Below are positions 35,155-43,208 of a stretch of 64,000 nucleotides of DNA, piece by piece. The position numbers were made by a program, and so were the translations under genes. Source of the stretch: Thermococcus sp. JdF3. Its GTDB lineage: Archaea; Methanobacteriota_B; Thermococci; Thermococcales; Thermococcaceae. Below the pieces are notes generated by a model. That model searched no databases. It was not told where the DNA came from and saw only the letters and a program-made list of their open reading frames with translations. The stretch is taken from the NCBI RefSeq assembly GCF_012027495.1, contig NZ_SNUK01000002.1:310001-374000 (forward strand). The letters are read 5' to 3'. Position 1 is the first letter of the stretch. Every line of letters starts with the position of its first letter.

Positions 35155-36456
35155 TCAGAGAATCCTGTCGAGCACTATTGCCGTAAGCGCTCCGACCGCC
35201 ATTCCCGACTCCAGGATGCTGGCGACTATCTTCGGGAAGACCGCCAGGAACTCCGCCGGGAGCTGGGGTGCGCCGAGGCCGGCTATCAGTGCGGCGGCCA
35301 GTATCAGCGTGTTCCTGTCGTTGAACTCGACCCGCTCCTTTATCAGCCTCAGGCCGGTGACGCTTATCATGCCGTACAGTGCCAGGGTCAGGCCGCCAAG
35401 AACCGGGGCTGGCATTGAGGCGAGAACTCCCCCGAACTTCGGAACCAGTGAGAGGAGGATGAGTATAACCGCCCCCACCTGAACCACGTGCCTGCTGCCC
35501 ACCTTGGTAAGAGCAACGACGCCTATGTTCTCGGAGTAGCTCGTCGTTCCACACGCGCCGAGGAGGCCAGCTATCGAACAGGCCAGGCCTTCGCTGCCGA
35601 TTCCGCGCGCTATGTGCTTCCCGGTTATCTCCGAACCTGTGACGGTGGCTATGGCGTGATAGTCGCCCACACTCTCGATTATGCTCACCATGAAGGCGAA
35701 GAGGAGCAGGACTATCGCCGTGGTGTCGAATATCGGCTCGCCCCACGGGAAGGGCCTTGGGACGCTCACGATGGGCAGACTCTTTACGAGCCCGAAGTCC
35801 GTGAGGCCGAGGGGAACGCTCACCAGGTAGCCCACGGCTGCCCCCACAACGACCGGCATCGCCTTTAGACTTCCCTTCGCCCGCAGGGCAACGAAAACCG
35901 TCGTGAGGAAAGTTATGACCGCGACCAGGGTTGCCCTGGCGATGGTTCCCCCGGAGGGGTCTGCGTAGAAGTTGAAAAAGTTCTTAACCGCGACGTCGGC
36001 CAGGCTGAAGCCTATCAGCGTTATCGTGACGCCCGTGACCAGTGGAGTGAAGAGCTTCCTGACCTTCCCGATTATCCCGAGCCATCCGATGGCGGCCTCT
36101 ATCAAACCGCCGACGATTAGTGCCCCCTGAACCGCGGCCATTCCGAGGCTCGAGCCAATCGCTATGAGGCCTGGAATAAAGGCGAAGCTTGAGCCCTGCA
36201 CTATCGGGTAGCGGGAGCCTATCGTCGTCTGGAGCAGCGTTGCGATGCCCATCGCCAGCAGAACAGCCTGTATCATGAGGGCAATCTCGGAGCCGCTCAG
36301 ACCAACGGCGCCTCCAACGACGAGAGGCACAGTGACGGTGGCACCGAACATCGCGAGAACGTGCTGAAGGCCAAAAACCAAAGCCTTTGAAGGTTCAACC
36401 TTATCCTCGATTCCAACCTTCAGTACCGGTCCTTTCATGGTTTCCAGGGTTTCCAT
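35155..36456 (-). CDS. NCS2-family uracil/xanthine permease
   Basis: A 433-residue nucleobase transporter with about 14 helices. LQHVLAMFGATVTVPLVVGG opens the family, QGSSFAFIPGLIAIGSSLGM follows, and IESVGDYHAIATVTGSEITG carries the conserved acidic residue of the substrate site. It imports uracil or a purine by proton symport; substrate cannot be told from sequence alone. The minus-strand TATA-like CTTTTTAAAC lies about 30 nt before the ATG, so the leader is very short. Confidence 0.86.
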   Translation of the reverse strand: METLETMKGPVLKVGIEDKVEPSKALVFGLQHVLAMFGATVTVPLVVGGAVGLSGSEIALMIQAVLLAMGIATLLQTTIGSRYPIVQGSSFAFIPGLIAIGSSLGMAAVQGALIVGGLIEAAIGWLGIIGKVRKLFTPLVTGVTITLIGFSLADVAVKNFFNFYADPSGGTIARATLVAVITFLTTVFVALRAKGSLKAMPVVVGAAVGYLVSVPLGLTDFGLVKSLPIVSVPRPFPWGEPIFDTTAIVLLLFAFMVSIIESVGDYHAIATVTGSEITGKHIARGIGSEGLACSIAGLLGACGTTSYSENIGVVALTKVGSRHVVQVGAVILILLSLVPKFGGVLASMPAPVLGGLTLALYGMISVTGLRLIKERVEFNDRNTLILAAALIAGLGAPQLPAEFLAVFPKIVASILESGMAVGALTAIVLDRIL

Positions 36457-36532
36457 TGAAGCCCGCTCAAGCTGTGTAGGAGTTTGTTTAAAAAGTTTTC
36501 GGAGAAGGAAAAAATAAACATACTTATGTCAA

Positions 36533-37876
36533 TCACCAGCCCTGAACTTTCGTCAGAACCTCGTCCGGAACCCTCCCCTCCCCTACATCCGCTATGGCCC
36601 GCTCCAGCCTGTCGAGGCCCTCCTCGAGGAGTTCCTCCTCTATCGTGAGGGGTGGCTGAATCCTCAGCACGTTGCCCTGCAGGAACGCCAGCACGAGTCC
36701 GAGCTCATATGCCCGCCAGACGACCTTCCTAGCCTCCTCATAGGCCCTCTCCTTGGTTTCCCTGTCCTTCACGAGGTCAACACCGAGCATCAAGCCGAGG
36801 CCGCGGACGTCGCCGATGAGTTCGTGCTCTTCCTTCATCTTTTCGAGTCTCCTCTTTGCGTACCTTCCGAGCCTTTCCGCCCTCCTCAGCAGGTTTTTCT
36901 CCTCGATCTCCTCGATAACGGCAAGGGCTGCCCTGCTCGCCACGGGATTGCCGCTGAGGGTGAAGGTGTGTCCAAGCGGCGGGAGGGAGTCCATGACGTC
37001 GGAGCGGCCTATTATTGCACTTATCGGAAGCCCGCCTCCGAGGGGTTTGGCTATCGTTATGACGTCGGGCGTGACCCCGAAGTGCTCTATCGCGAACCAC
37101 TTCCCAGTCCTTCCAAGCCCGCTCTGGACTTCATCAACCGCCAGGAGGATTCCATGCTCATCGAGGATCCTCTCCACCCTCCTGAAGTAGCCCTCCGGCG
37201 GAACGACCATTCCGGCATCGCCCTGTATCGGCTCGGCGAAGAGGGCGGCGGTTCCCTCGGCGTAGACTTCGCCCTCGAACTTCTCCTTCAGATAGCTTAC
37301 GCACTCCATTTTGCAGGTCTTTGGCTCCTTCCCGAAGGGACAGCGGTAGCAGTTGGGGTACGGGATGTAGTGGACACCGCTCAGCTCACCGACTATGGAG
37401 CGAACCTCGAAGTCGAGGCCGGTTATGCTCATCGCCCCGTAGGTCGCCCCGTAATAGCTCCTGAGGTAGCTGAGTATCGTTCTCCTCCGCGTGTAGGCCC
37501 TCGCGAGCTTTATTGCCCCATCGTTGGCGTCGCTCCCGCTCGTACCAAGGCTGACCTTCGGACTATCAATCGGTGCTATCTCGGCGAGCTTCTCGGCCAG
37601 GAGGAGCGGCTCAACCGGGAAGCCGTAGATAAACGTGAAGTGGATCAGTCTGTCTGCCTGCTCCTTTATCGCCTGGACAACGCGGGGGTTGTTGTGGCCG
37701 ACGTTCTGAACGGCGGCATCGCTCAGGAAGTCTATGTACTCCCTGCCCTCGATGTCCCAGACGCGGGCGTTTTCAGCACGAACGCCGACTATGGGTGCAT
37801 AGGTGACGCGCGCTGACCTCGGAAAAACCCTTGAATAGCGCTCCAGAACTTCCTCCTTGTTCGTGGGGTAGTCCAT
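36533..37876 (-). CDS. Class III aminotransferase-fold PLP enzyme, probable amino-acid racemase
   Basis: A 447-residue PLP enzyme. The cofactor lysine is in [12 protein letters not shown], the aspartate that contacts the PLP ring is in [17 protein letters not shown], and [15 protein letters not shown] binds the phosphate. Family relatives in Thermococcus and Pyrococcus act as broad amino-acid (methionine, leucine, alanine, serine) racemases, so the substrate may be a neutral amino acid; an aminotransferase role is possible. A divergent Lrp regulator 117 nt away and shared operator repeats support amino-acid control. Confidence 0.82.
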   Translation of the reverse strand: MDYPTNKEEVLERYSRVFPRSARVTYAPIVGVRAENARVWDIEGREYIDFLSDAAVQNVGHNNPRVVQAIKEQADRLIHFTFIYGFPVEPLLLAEKLAEIAPIDSPKVSLGTSGSDANDGAIKLARAYTRRRTILSYLRSYYGATYGAMSITGLDFEVRSIVGELSGVHYIPYPNCYRCPFGKEPKTCKMECVSYLKEKFEGEVYAEGTAALFAEPIQGDAGMVVPPEGYFRRVERILDEHGILLAVDEVQSGLGRTGKWFAIEHFGVTPDVITIAKPLGGGLPISAIIGRSDVMDSLPPLGHTFTLSGNPVASRAALAVIEEIEEKNLLRRAERLGRYAKRRLEKMKEEHELIGDVRGLGLMLGVDLVKDRETKERAYEEARKVVWRAYELGLVLAFLQGNVLRIQPPLTIEEELLEEGLDRLERAIADVGEGRVPDEVLTKVQGW

Positions 37877-37916
37877 GCTCTCACCATACTGCTATACGCG
37901 CTTGGAATTAATAGCA

Positions 37917-37969
37917 ATTTCGCCCAAATCTTGCTGATTTCGCAGAAAAGATTAAAAGAATAGCGAAAT
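37917..37969. promoter_or_regulatory. Lrp-type operator repeats in the racemase-lrp divergent promoter
   Basis: ATTTCGC occurs at 37917-37923 and 37937-37943, exactly 20 bp apart, and its complement GCGAAAT at 37963-37969. They lie between TATA-like CTATTAATT for the racemase (minus, near 37907) and AAGATTAAAAG for lrp (near 37950). Spacing by two helical turns suits binding of an Lrp oligomer on one DNA face. Confidence 0.5.
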
Positions 37970-37993
37970 ATTGACAAGAATTGGGGTGAGAAA

Positions 37994-38455
37994 ATGCGGA
38001 CTAGTGAGCATCTTGACGAACTGGACAGGATGATACTCCACATCCTCCAGGAGGACGGGCGGGCCAGCTACTCCGAGATAGCGAGACGCCTCAAGGTGCC
38101 GGAATCGACGGTCAGGCTCAGGGTAAAGAAGCTCATCGAGAGGGGTGTTATAAGAAAGTTCTCCGCGCTCATAAATCCCTTCAAGGCGGGCTACTCGATA
38201 GTGGCTTTCATAGCGGTCGACGTTGAGCCGAGCAGGGTCAAGAAGGCCGCAGAGGAGCTGAGCAAACTGCCGGAAGTGGATGTTCTCGGAATCGCCACTG
38301 GAGCGCACGACATACTCATGCAGGTGACTGTGAGGGATTTACACGAGCTTGAGAGCTTCCTCATAGAAAAGCTGGGGAGAATAGAGGGAATAAAAAGCAC
38401 GGAAACGTCAATCCTCACGAGCGTCAGGAAGTGGGGCTACGCGAGGGTGTTTTAG
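37994..38455 (+). CDS. Lrp/AsnC-family transcription regulator
   Basis: A 153-residue regulator. The N-terminal HTH is SEIARRLKVPESTVRLRVKKL (residues about 25-45), preceded by DRMILHILQEDGRA, and the C-terminal RAM domain (AGYSIVAFIAVDVEPSRV then VLGIATGAHDILMQV) binds amino acids and forms dimers. It is divergent from the amino-acid racemase, with a repeat-bearing intergenic region, so local autoregulation and control of the racemase are likely. The stop overlaps the convergent M24 gene by four bases. Confidence 0.88.
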   Translation: MRTSEHLDELDRMILHILQEDGRASYSEIARRLKVPESTVRLRVKKLIERGVIRKFSALINPFKAGYSIVAFIAVDVEPSRVKKAAEELSKLPEVDVLGIATGAHDILMQVTVRDLHELESFLIEKLGRIEGIKSTETSILTSVRKWGYARVF

Positions 38456-39528
38456 GTCACCCTCTCCAGCCCGTTTTTCTTGACGATATAGGTGTCCTCG
38501 TGCTTTATTGCGCCCTCCGGAATCATGAGCGGCGGGTGGATGATCGTTAGAACCATGTTTTCCTGGACCTTGGTAGCCCTCTGGGGGACGACGATAGTGG
38601 TTATAGGAGGCTCCTCGATTAACAGGCCGACGCCGTGGGTGTATCCGGCTATGTAAGCTTCCCCAAAGCCCCTCTCCCTGAAGAAGTTCGCGAGTTTCTT
38701 CTCGATGGTGTTCAATGCAACGCCAACCCTCGTCTCCTCAAGTGCAATCCTGTACGCCTCCTCCTTAACCTCGATGGCTTCCCTAACCCTCTCGCCCGGC
38801 TCTCCTACAACGAAAGTCCTGGCCATGTTCGCGTAGTAGTGGTTCCAGTCGGCTCCTATAACGACGGTAACAATGCCATTTTCGGGGACCCTGAGGTCGC
38901 GGAAGGGCTCGGCGTGAGCCCTCGGCGTCGTTGAAACGTAAACCTTCGGGTCTTCACTGCCACTGAGCATGAGCTCCCTTACGACTTCAGCCGCTATCTC
39001 CAGCTCGCTGAGGCCCGGCTTTATGACCTCCTCGGCGACCTTCATGCCCCGCCCTGCGATTTTTCCAGCTTTCCTGATGTTGTCCAGCTCCCACTCGTCC
39101 TTTATCATTCTCAGCCCCATCGTGAGGTCGAGGATGTCCACTATCTCGACCGTCGGGTTGAGGCGCTCGAATATCTTGAGGAATATCAGATAGGCGTCGC
39201 GCTCTACCCCGAACTCAAGGCCGACCCGTTCCATGCCGTTCCTGTGGATCCAGCTCACGACGCCAGCCATCAGGTCCTCTACCTTCTGAAACTCCACGAC
39301 GTTTTCAATCCAGCTTTTCTCCCTGAAAAGTTCCGCTTCACCTTTGACGACGTAAACCACCGGCTCTCCCTCGGCTGGGATGAGGAGACTCGGCCGGAGC
39401 CACTTGGTTCCGGTGAAGTATATGAAGGTGGAGAGGGTTCTTATGACGGCCCCATCAATGTCGTTCTCCCTCAGGAGTTCCTGAAAGCGCTCAACTCTTT
39501 TTCTGAATATCTCCCTATCCCCTCGCAT
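38452..39528 (-). CDS. M24-family (creatinase/aminopeptidase fold) protein with degenerate metal site
   Basis: A 358-residue pita-bread-fold protein. The N-terminal creatinase-type domain spans residues 1-125. Active M24 peptidases bind two metals through D, D, H, E and E. Here the two aspartates of the DxGAxYxGYxSDxTRTF motif are replaced (VIGADWNHYYANMARTF), the histidine of THGVG is kept, the first glutamate is lost (VLTIIHPPLMIP) and the last is kept (KHEDTYIV). Probable loss of metal peptidase activity; it may resemble metal-free creatinase-type enzymes or be non-catalytic. Third gene of an operon with DUF438 and cupin genes. Confidence 0.78.
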   Translation of the reverse strand: MRGDREIFRKRVERFQELLRENDIDGAVIRTLSTFIYFTGTKWLRPSLLIPAEGEPVVYVVKGEAELFREKSWIENVVEFQKVEDLMAGVVSWIHRNGMERVGLEFGVERDAYLIFLKIFERLNPTVEIVDILDLTMGLRMIKDEWELDNIRKAGKIAGRGMKVAEEVIKPGLSELEIAAEVVRELMLSGSEDPKVYVSTTPRAHAEPFRDLRVPENGIVTVVIGADWNHYYANMARTFVVGEPGERVREAIEVKEEAYRIALEETRVGVALNTIEKKLANFFRERGFGEAYIAGYTHGVGLLIEEPPITTIVVPQRATKVQENMVLTIIHPPLMIPEGAIKHEDTYIVKKNGLERVT

Positions 39529-39840
39529 CTACATCACCTTGATCACGAGGAATGCCATGTCAAGGCTTCCCTCGTTGGAAACCGCATGGGGGACTTCCTT
39601 CGGCAGGTATACGGCGGTTCCCTTCTTAACCTCTACCCTCTCCTCGCCAACCTCCACAGTACCTCTCCCTTTAATGACGTAAATGAAGGCATCGACAGGT
39701 GTCGTGTGTCTCTTCAGGCTCTCCCCCGGCTTCAGGGTTATGTAAAATATCTGGGCGCTTTTCTCATCCATCAGCTTCCTCACATCCACTCCGTGTGGGT
39801 TGTCCACCCGCGGGGCGTCCTCAACTCTGACAACGATCAT
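39529..39840 (-). CDS. Small cupin-domain protein
   Basis: A 103-residue single cupin. Motif 1 is GESLKRHTTPVDAFIYVIKG and motif 2 GTAVYLPKEVPHAVSN, with histidines that could bind a metal. Single-domain cupins bind small ligands or act as oxygenases and isomerases; no substrate is evident. It starts one base after the DUF438 stop and ends one base before the M24 gene, so all three are one operon. Confidence 0.8.
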   Translation of the reverse strand: MIVVRVEDAPRVDNPHGVDVRKLMDEKSAQIFYITLKPGESLKRHTTPVDAFIYVIKGRGTVEVGEERVEVKKGTAVYLPKEVPHAVSNEGSLDMAFLVIKVM

Positions 39841-39841
39841 C

Positions 39842-41182
39842 TCAATCCCTCCAGTCGAGCAGTCTCTTCTCGCCCTCGATCTTTTTATAGGGTGCGATGT
39901 CCATCGTCATCTCCAGCGTCCCCAGGTAGTTTCCGTTCTTGTCGAAGAGGGGCACGTACTTTATGTAAACGTACTTGGGGCCAAGCCTGAGCCAGAAGGT
40001 TGCCTCCTTCTTCCTGCCCTCCTTGAAGGCCTTGAGGATTTTGTTCACAATGTGAACGCTCTTCGGCGGGTGGCAGAGCTGGACGGGCCTCCCGAGCACA
40101 GAGGGAGTCCTCGCGAATATCCTCTCACCGGGCGAGAAGAACCTCACCCTGTCGTCCTTATCGATGAAGGTCACATCAACCGGTAGGGCCTCGAATATCG
40201 CCTTCAACTCCTCGACGCTGACGTAGCCCGTTCCAAGGTCTATGTCGCCCCCACGTTTGAGCTGGGACTTATCGAACTCCAGCGGCTGGCCCTTTAAGGC
40301 CTGCTGTACCTCCTTGGGGAGGCCGAGGAGCTGCTCAACGCTCAGCTCTGGGTTAATTTCCCACGGATGAAGCGGCTTAACGTCCTTTCCAGGATCCCAT
40401 TCCGGCGGGTTCACCTTGTAATAGCCGAACTCGTCCTCCTGCTGGCGGATAGCTTTCCATTCCCCGTCAGTGAGAAGGGCCTTCAGCGTGGGGTAGTAGA
40501 TGTTGTTCTCCCTGAAGACCATGTCGCTCAGGGCGAAGGCCGCTTCACCGGCTTTGGTCTTAAACGTCTCAACGAACTCCTCCCAGGGCATCTCATCACG
40601 CTTTGATAGGAGAACAGCGAGATGTTTTATCATAAACCTAATTTCGTCGTGCTTCGTCCAGAGAACTGTTGCTATCGCGGTCAGACCTCTGCGCTCAATG
40701 TAGGGGAAGGTGAGCATCTCCTCCCTGTTGTAGTGGGTGAAGCCAACCTTCCTGAGATTATTCACTATCTCCTCCAGAACACCGAGGATTTCCTTTCTCA
40801 TGCGCTCGTCCTTCGTTGTCGCGAGGGTTCTCGCGTAGAGGTTAAGCATCTCCGCATCCTTCAGTATCTCCTTGTTCTCAAGGTAGAGCGTCTTGAGCGG
40901 ATGCCCGTCGGGAAGGTCTCTCTCCTCAAGTTCCTCCGTTCCGGCAACCGCTTCCCTGAACAGCTCGACGTGCAGGTCACACATCTTCGCTATATCCTTG
41001 GCTGAAACCCCCTCCTTCACGAGCTCCTGCTCTATGATTGGAATCTCAAGGGGCGATATACCGCTCAAAACTTGGCGGAATTCTTCCTTCAGCTTATTAA
41101 CGTCCTCTCCCTCATGAATTCTGAGGAGGAGCTTCTTCAGCTGCTCCTTCTTGTATTCGCGATTGTTCAGTAACTCAGTCAT
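39842..41182 (-). CDS. DUF438 protein with hemerythrin-like and PAS-like regions
   Basis: A 446-residue protein. The N-terminal DUF438 helices (residues 5-75, KEQLKKLLLRIHEGED) are followed by a hemerythrin-like helical domain with several His and Glu residues (HVELFREAV, FTHYNREEMLTFPYIE, WTKHDEIRFMIKHL) and a C-terminal PAS-like region (DVTFIDKDDRVRFFS then GTLEMTMDIAPYKK). Di-iron hemerythrin proteins in this group are linked to repair of iron centres after NO or oxidative damage. Expression is probably controlled by the palindrome at 41196. ATG 41182 follows GGTGGTAAAG. Confidence 0.82.
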   Translation of the reverse strand: MTELLNNREYKKEQLKKLLLRIHEGEDVNKLKEEFRQVLSGISPLEIPIIEQELVKEGVSAKDIAKMCDLHVELFREAVAGTEELEERDLPDGHPLKTLYLENKEILKDAEMLNLYARTLATTKDERMRKEILGVLEEIVNNLRKVGFTHYNREEMLTFPYIERRGLTAIATVLWTKHDEIRFMIKHLAVLLSKRDEMPWEEFVETFKTKAGEAAFALSDMVFRENNIYYPTLKALLTDGEWKAIRQQEDEFGYYKVNPPEWDPGKDVKPLHPWEINPELSVEQLLGLPKEVQQALKGQPLEFDKSQLKRGGDIDLGTGYVSVEELKAIFEALPVDVTFIDKDDRVRFFSPGERIFARTPSVLGRPVQLCHPPKSVHIVNKILKAFKEGRKKEATFWLRLGPKYVYIKYVPLFDKNGNYLGTLEMTMDIAPYKKIEGEKRLLDWRD

Positions 41183-41195
41183 CTTTACCACCTTC

Positions 41196-41209
41196 ATGAC
41201 AAGTGTCAT
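41196..41209. promoter_or_regulatory. Palindromic operator of the DUF438-cupin-M24 operon
   Basis: ATGACA and TGTCAT flank AG (14 bp, perfect). It lies at the expected transcription start, 14 nt before the DUF438 start codon and just after a minus-strand TATA-like GCTTAAAAGT (41217-41226). The same 14-mer occurs before hcp. Confidence 0.65.
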
Positions 41210-41258
41210 ACTGAGTACTTTTAAGCGTTTCTGGGCAGATTTGCCCAACAATCTTTAT

Positions 41259-41272
41259 ATGTCACATGTCAT
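41259..41272. promoter_or_regulatory. Palindromic operator of the DUF2249-DUF1858 gene
   Basis: ATGTCA CA TGTCAT, one mismatch from the ATGACAnnTGTCAT consensus. It begins inside the TATA-like CTTTATATG (41253-41261), so a bound protein would block the promoter of the gene at 41294. Confidence 0.58.
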
Positions 41273-41293
41273 AGAGGGGAACGGTGATGAAAA

Positions 41294-41773
41294 ATGATGC
41301 TTGACGTTCGTGGATTAGAGCCCCCTCAGCCGGCGGTTATGATAATCCAGTCCCTCGGAAAGCTTCAGGTGGGAGAAACGCTTGAAGTCATAGGCGACAA
41401 GCCCTTCGTTGACATGCTCGGGAAGCTTGAGGAAGCCGGTTATCGGGTTGAACTGAAGGAAGTTGGCGGGGCATTCGTGCTTAGGATAACCAAGACCGAG
41501 AACTCCAAGGAGCTTACGATGGAAGCCAAAGAGTGCGACGATAAGCTGGACAAGATAACCGAGGAAACCAACGTGGCCAGGCTCCTCAAAGCTTACCCGG
41601 AATCCCTCAAAATACTGGTGAAGTACGGCTTCTCGCCCCTTGAGAATCCCGAGATGAGAAAGACACTCGCGAGGACGATAACCATGAGGCAGGCAAAGAA
41701 GCTCCTCGGGATGAGCGATGAGAAGTTCGAAGAGATGATGGAAGAACTGAAAGGGCTGGAAGAAGGTAGATAG
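41294..41773 (+). CDS. DUF2249-DUF1858 two-domain protein
   Basis: A 159-residue protein. Residues 1-75 match DUF2249, a TusA-like fold (LDVRGLEPPQPAVMIIQSLG), but the sulfur-carrying cysteine of TusA is replaced, as is common in DUF2249. Residues 90-150 match DUF1858 (TNVARLLKAYPESLKILVKY then SPLENPEMRKTLARTITMRQ), the helical domain found at the N-terminus of iron-centre repair proteins of the RIC/ScdA type. It is divergent from the DUF438 operon and both carry the shared palindrome, so a common role in nitrosative or redox stress is likely. Confidence 0.78.
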   Translation: MMLDVRGLEPPQPAVMIIQSLGKLQVGETLEVIGDKPFVDMLGKLEEAGYRVELKEVGGAFVLRITKTENSKELTMEAKECDDKLDKITEETNVARLLKAYPESLKILVKYGFSPLENPEMRKTLARTITMRQAKKLLGMSDEKFEEMMEELKGLEEGR

Positions 41774-41890
41774 TTCAGTTCAAAACATTTCCATTGAGGT
41801 TTATTTGTTTTTTTGGTAATCTCAACCTACGATGGATTTATTGTCTGTTAATCATTAAAGCCACCAAACTTTGGCGAGGCCGTTACCCGC

Positions 41891-42685
41891 TCAATATGGT
41901 TCAGCCCCTGTTTGAGCTTTAAAGTATTCCCCGGCCCTCTTGATTAAGAATTCGTTTTTAATTTTCTTTCCAATACGCTTGAAGATCAACGTGGTTACCT
42001 CTCCGCCGAACCATGCTTTGTCTTCAATTAGCTCTCGGTAGCTCTCTTCATCGGTTAAATCGCTTTCTCTTACTGAAACAAGTATTTTATATCTATCCAA
42101 TCTCTTGATTAGGACATACTCTTCCTCCTCCCTTCCGGGTCTTTCAATCAGCTCGTAGAGACCATTCTCCAAGCCTAAGAGTTCTTTCTCCACAATAGTA
42201 ACGCCAGAGGGAATGACTTCAAGCTTTCCCCGTTTTACGGTTTCGACCAACCATTCGTACAGGAGGAACTGGTTGTTTTCTTCAAAGCCTGCATCTCTGA
42301 GGTCGTGGTCGTCCGTGTAACCACAGATGAGAACCGCCCCAACCCTCATCAGCTTTCCGAGGAACTTCATAAGTTCGGGGCTCAGGACGAACAGCCACCT
42401 GCCGGTGGAGACTCCAATCTGGAGGAGCGTCATGTTCTCCTTTGAGTACGTTTCAACCTCAAGCCAGTCAAAGGAATCTCCCTCAGTGGTTTTCAGCCCG
42501 TAGTGCAGTTCTCCCACTGCAACCAGCCTAAATCCCCTCATATCAAAGATGAACTTCAGGTGCTCTTCTCGTCTTTCCCGCTGGTACGCGAGTTCACGAG
42601 TGTACTTGAACTCGCGCGAGAGCTTATCAAGCACTTCCTTCCAGGATTTATCAAACACGGCAACGGTATAATAAGTAGTCCCCAT
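41891..42685 (-). CDS. Hypothetical protein, AT-richer than neighbours
   Basis: A 264-residue soluble protein with no recognised domain. N-terminal helices (SWKEVLDKLSREFKYTRELA) precede mixed regions (LQIGVSTGRWLFVLSPELMK) and a Glu/Arg-rich middle. Codon use is more AT-rich than in the flanking genes, suggesting recent acquisition. The start ATG 42685 follows GGGGGAAGTG; the ATG at 42730 lacks a site. No relation to its neighbours is evident. Confidence 0.55.
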   Translation of the reverse strand: MGTTYYTVAVFDKSWKEVLDKLSREFKYTRELAYQRERREEHLKFIFDMRGFRLVAVGELHYGLKTTEGDSFDWLEVETYSKENMTLLQIGVSTGRWLFVLSPELMKFLGKLMRVGAVLICGYTDDHDLRDAGFEENNQFLLYEWLVETVKRGKLEVIPSGVTIVEKELLGLENGLYELIERPGREEEEYVLIKRLDRYKILVSVRESDLTDEESYRELIEDKAWFGGEVTTLIFKRIGKKIKNEFLIKRAGEYFKAQTGAEPY

Positions 42686-42749
42686 TTCACTTCCCCCATG
42701 ATTCATTACATAATGAAAATAAAGAAACATGTCCAGTCGAATTCCGAGG

Positions 42750-42982
42750 CTAGGTAACGCACTTCAACGTCCACACCAAACCGGGACTTACCAGGACAAT
42801 TCCCGGAACAGCCTGGGGCTGAACCTCATCTCCTGGCCTCTTTTCCGGACTGAACTCCTGGGGAATCGTTACGGTACCGTTCACCGTGCGTTAACGAAGC
42901 TCGCAGTCGCATTAGCTCCACTAACCGCCATTCCAGGGAAGAGCACCACCAGAGCCAGGGCAAGAATCCTCTTCCAACCCAT
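42750..42982 (-). pseudogene. Small secreted protein gene broken by a frameshift
   Basis: ATG 42982 opens MGWKRILALALVVLFPGMAV followed by SGANATASFVN, a clear signal peptide; the frame then stops at an in-frame TGA. Moving to another frame at the AAC codon near 42889 continues RTVNGTVTIPQEFSPEKRPG and ends in LVWTLKCVT at a TAG at 42750-42752. Joined, this gives about 77 residues, a plausible small secreted protein. GAGGGAT before the ATG and an AT-rich promoter are intact. A one-base loss (or sequencing error) is the simplest cause. Confidence 0.5.
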
Positions 42983-43208
42983 AGATTTATCCCTCAATAC
43001 TGTTCACGTGGATAATAAATCCAGACTTTAAAAAATTTACTATTGGGGATATAACACAGCGATAGCAGTTAAAATAAAATTACTGCTCCGCAGGAAGTTC
43101 AGATTACAACCACCAAAACAGGACAATCAAAGAACAGGCAGAAGCCCGATAGAATCCGAATCCATGAACCCAAACACCAACAAATCAAAGAGAAAAAGAA
43201 GAGCTGGT

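Noticed and set aside
42729-43031. A 100-codon plus-strand frame
   Set aside because: The opposite strand has a signal peptide, promoter and ribosome binding site; the plus frame has neither.
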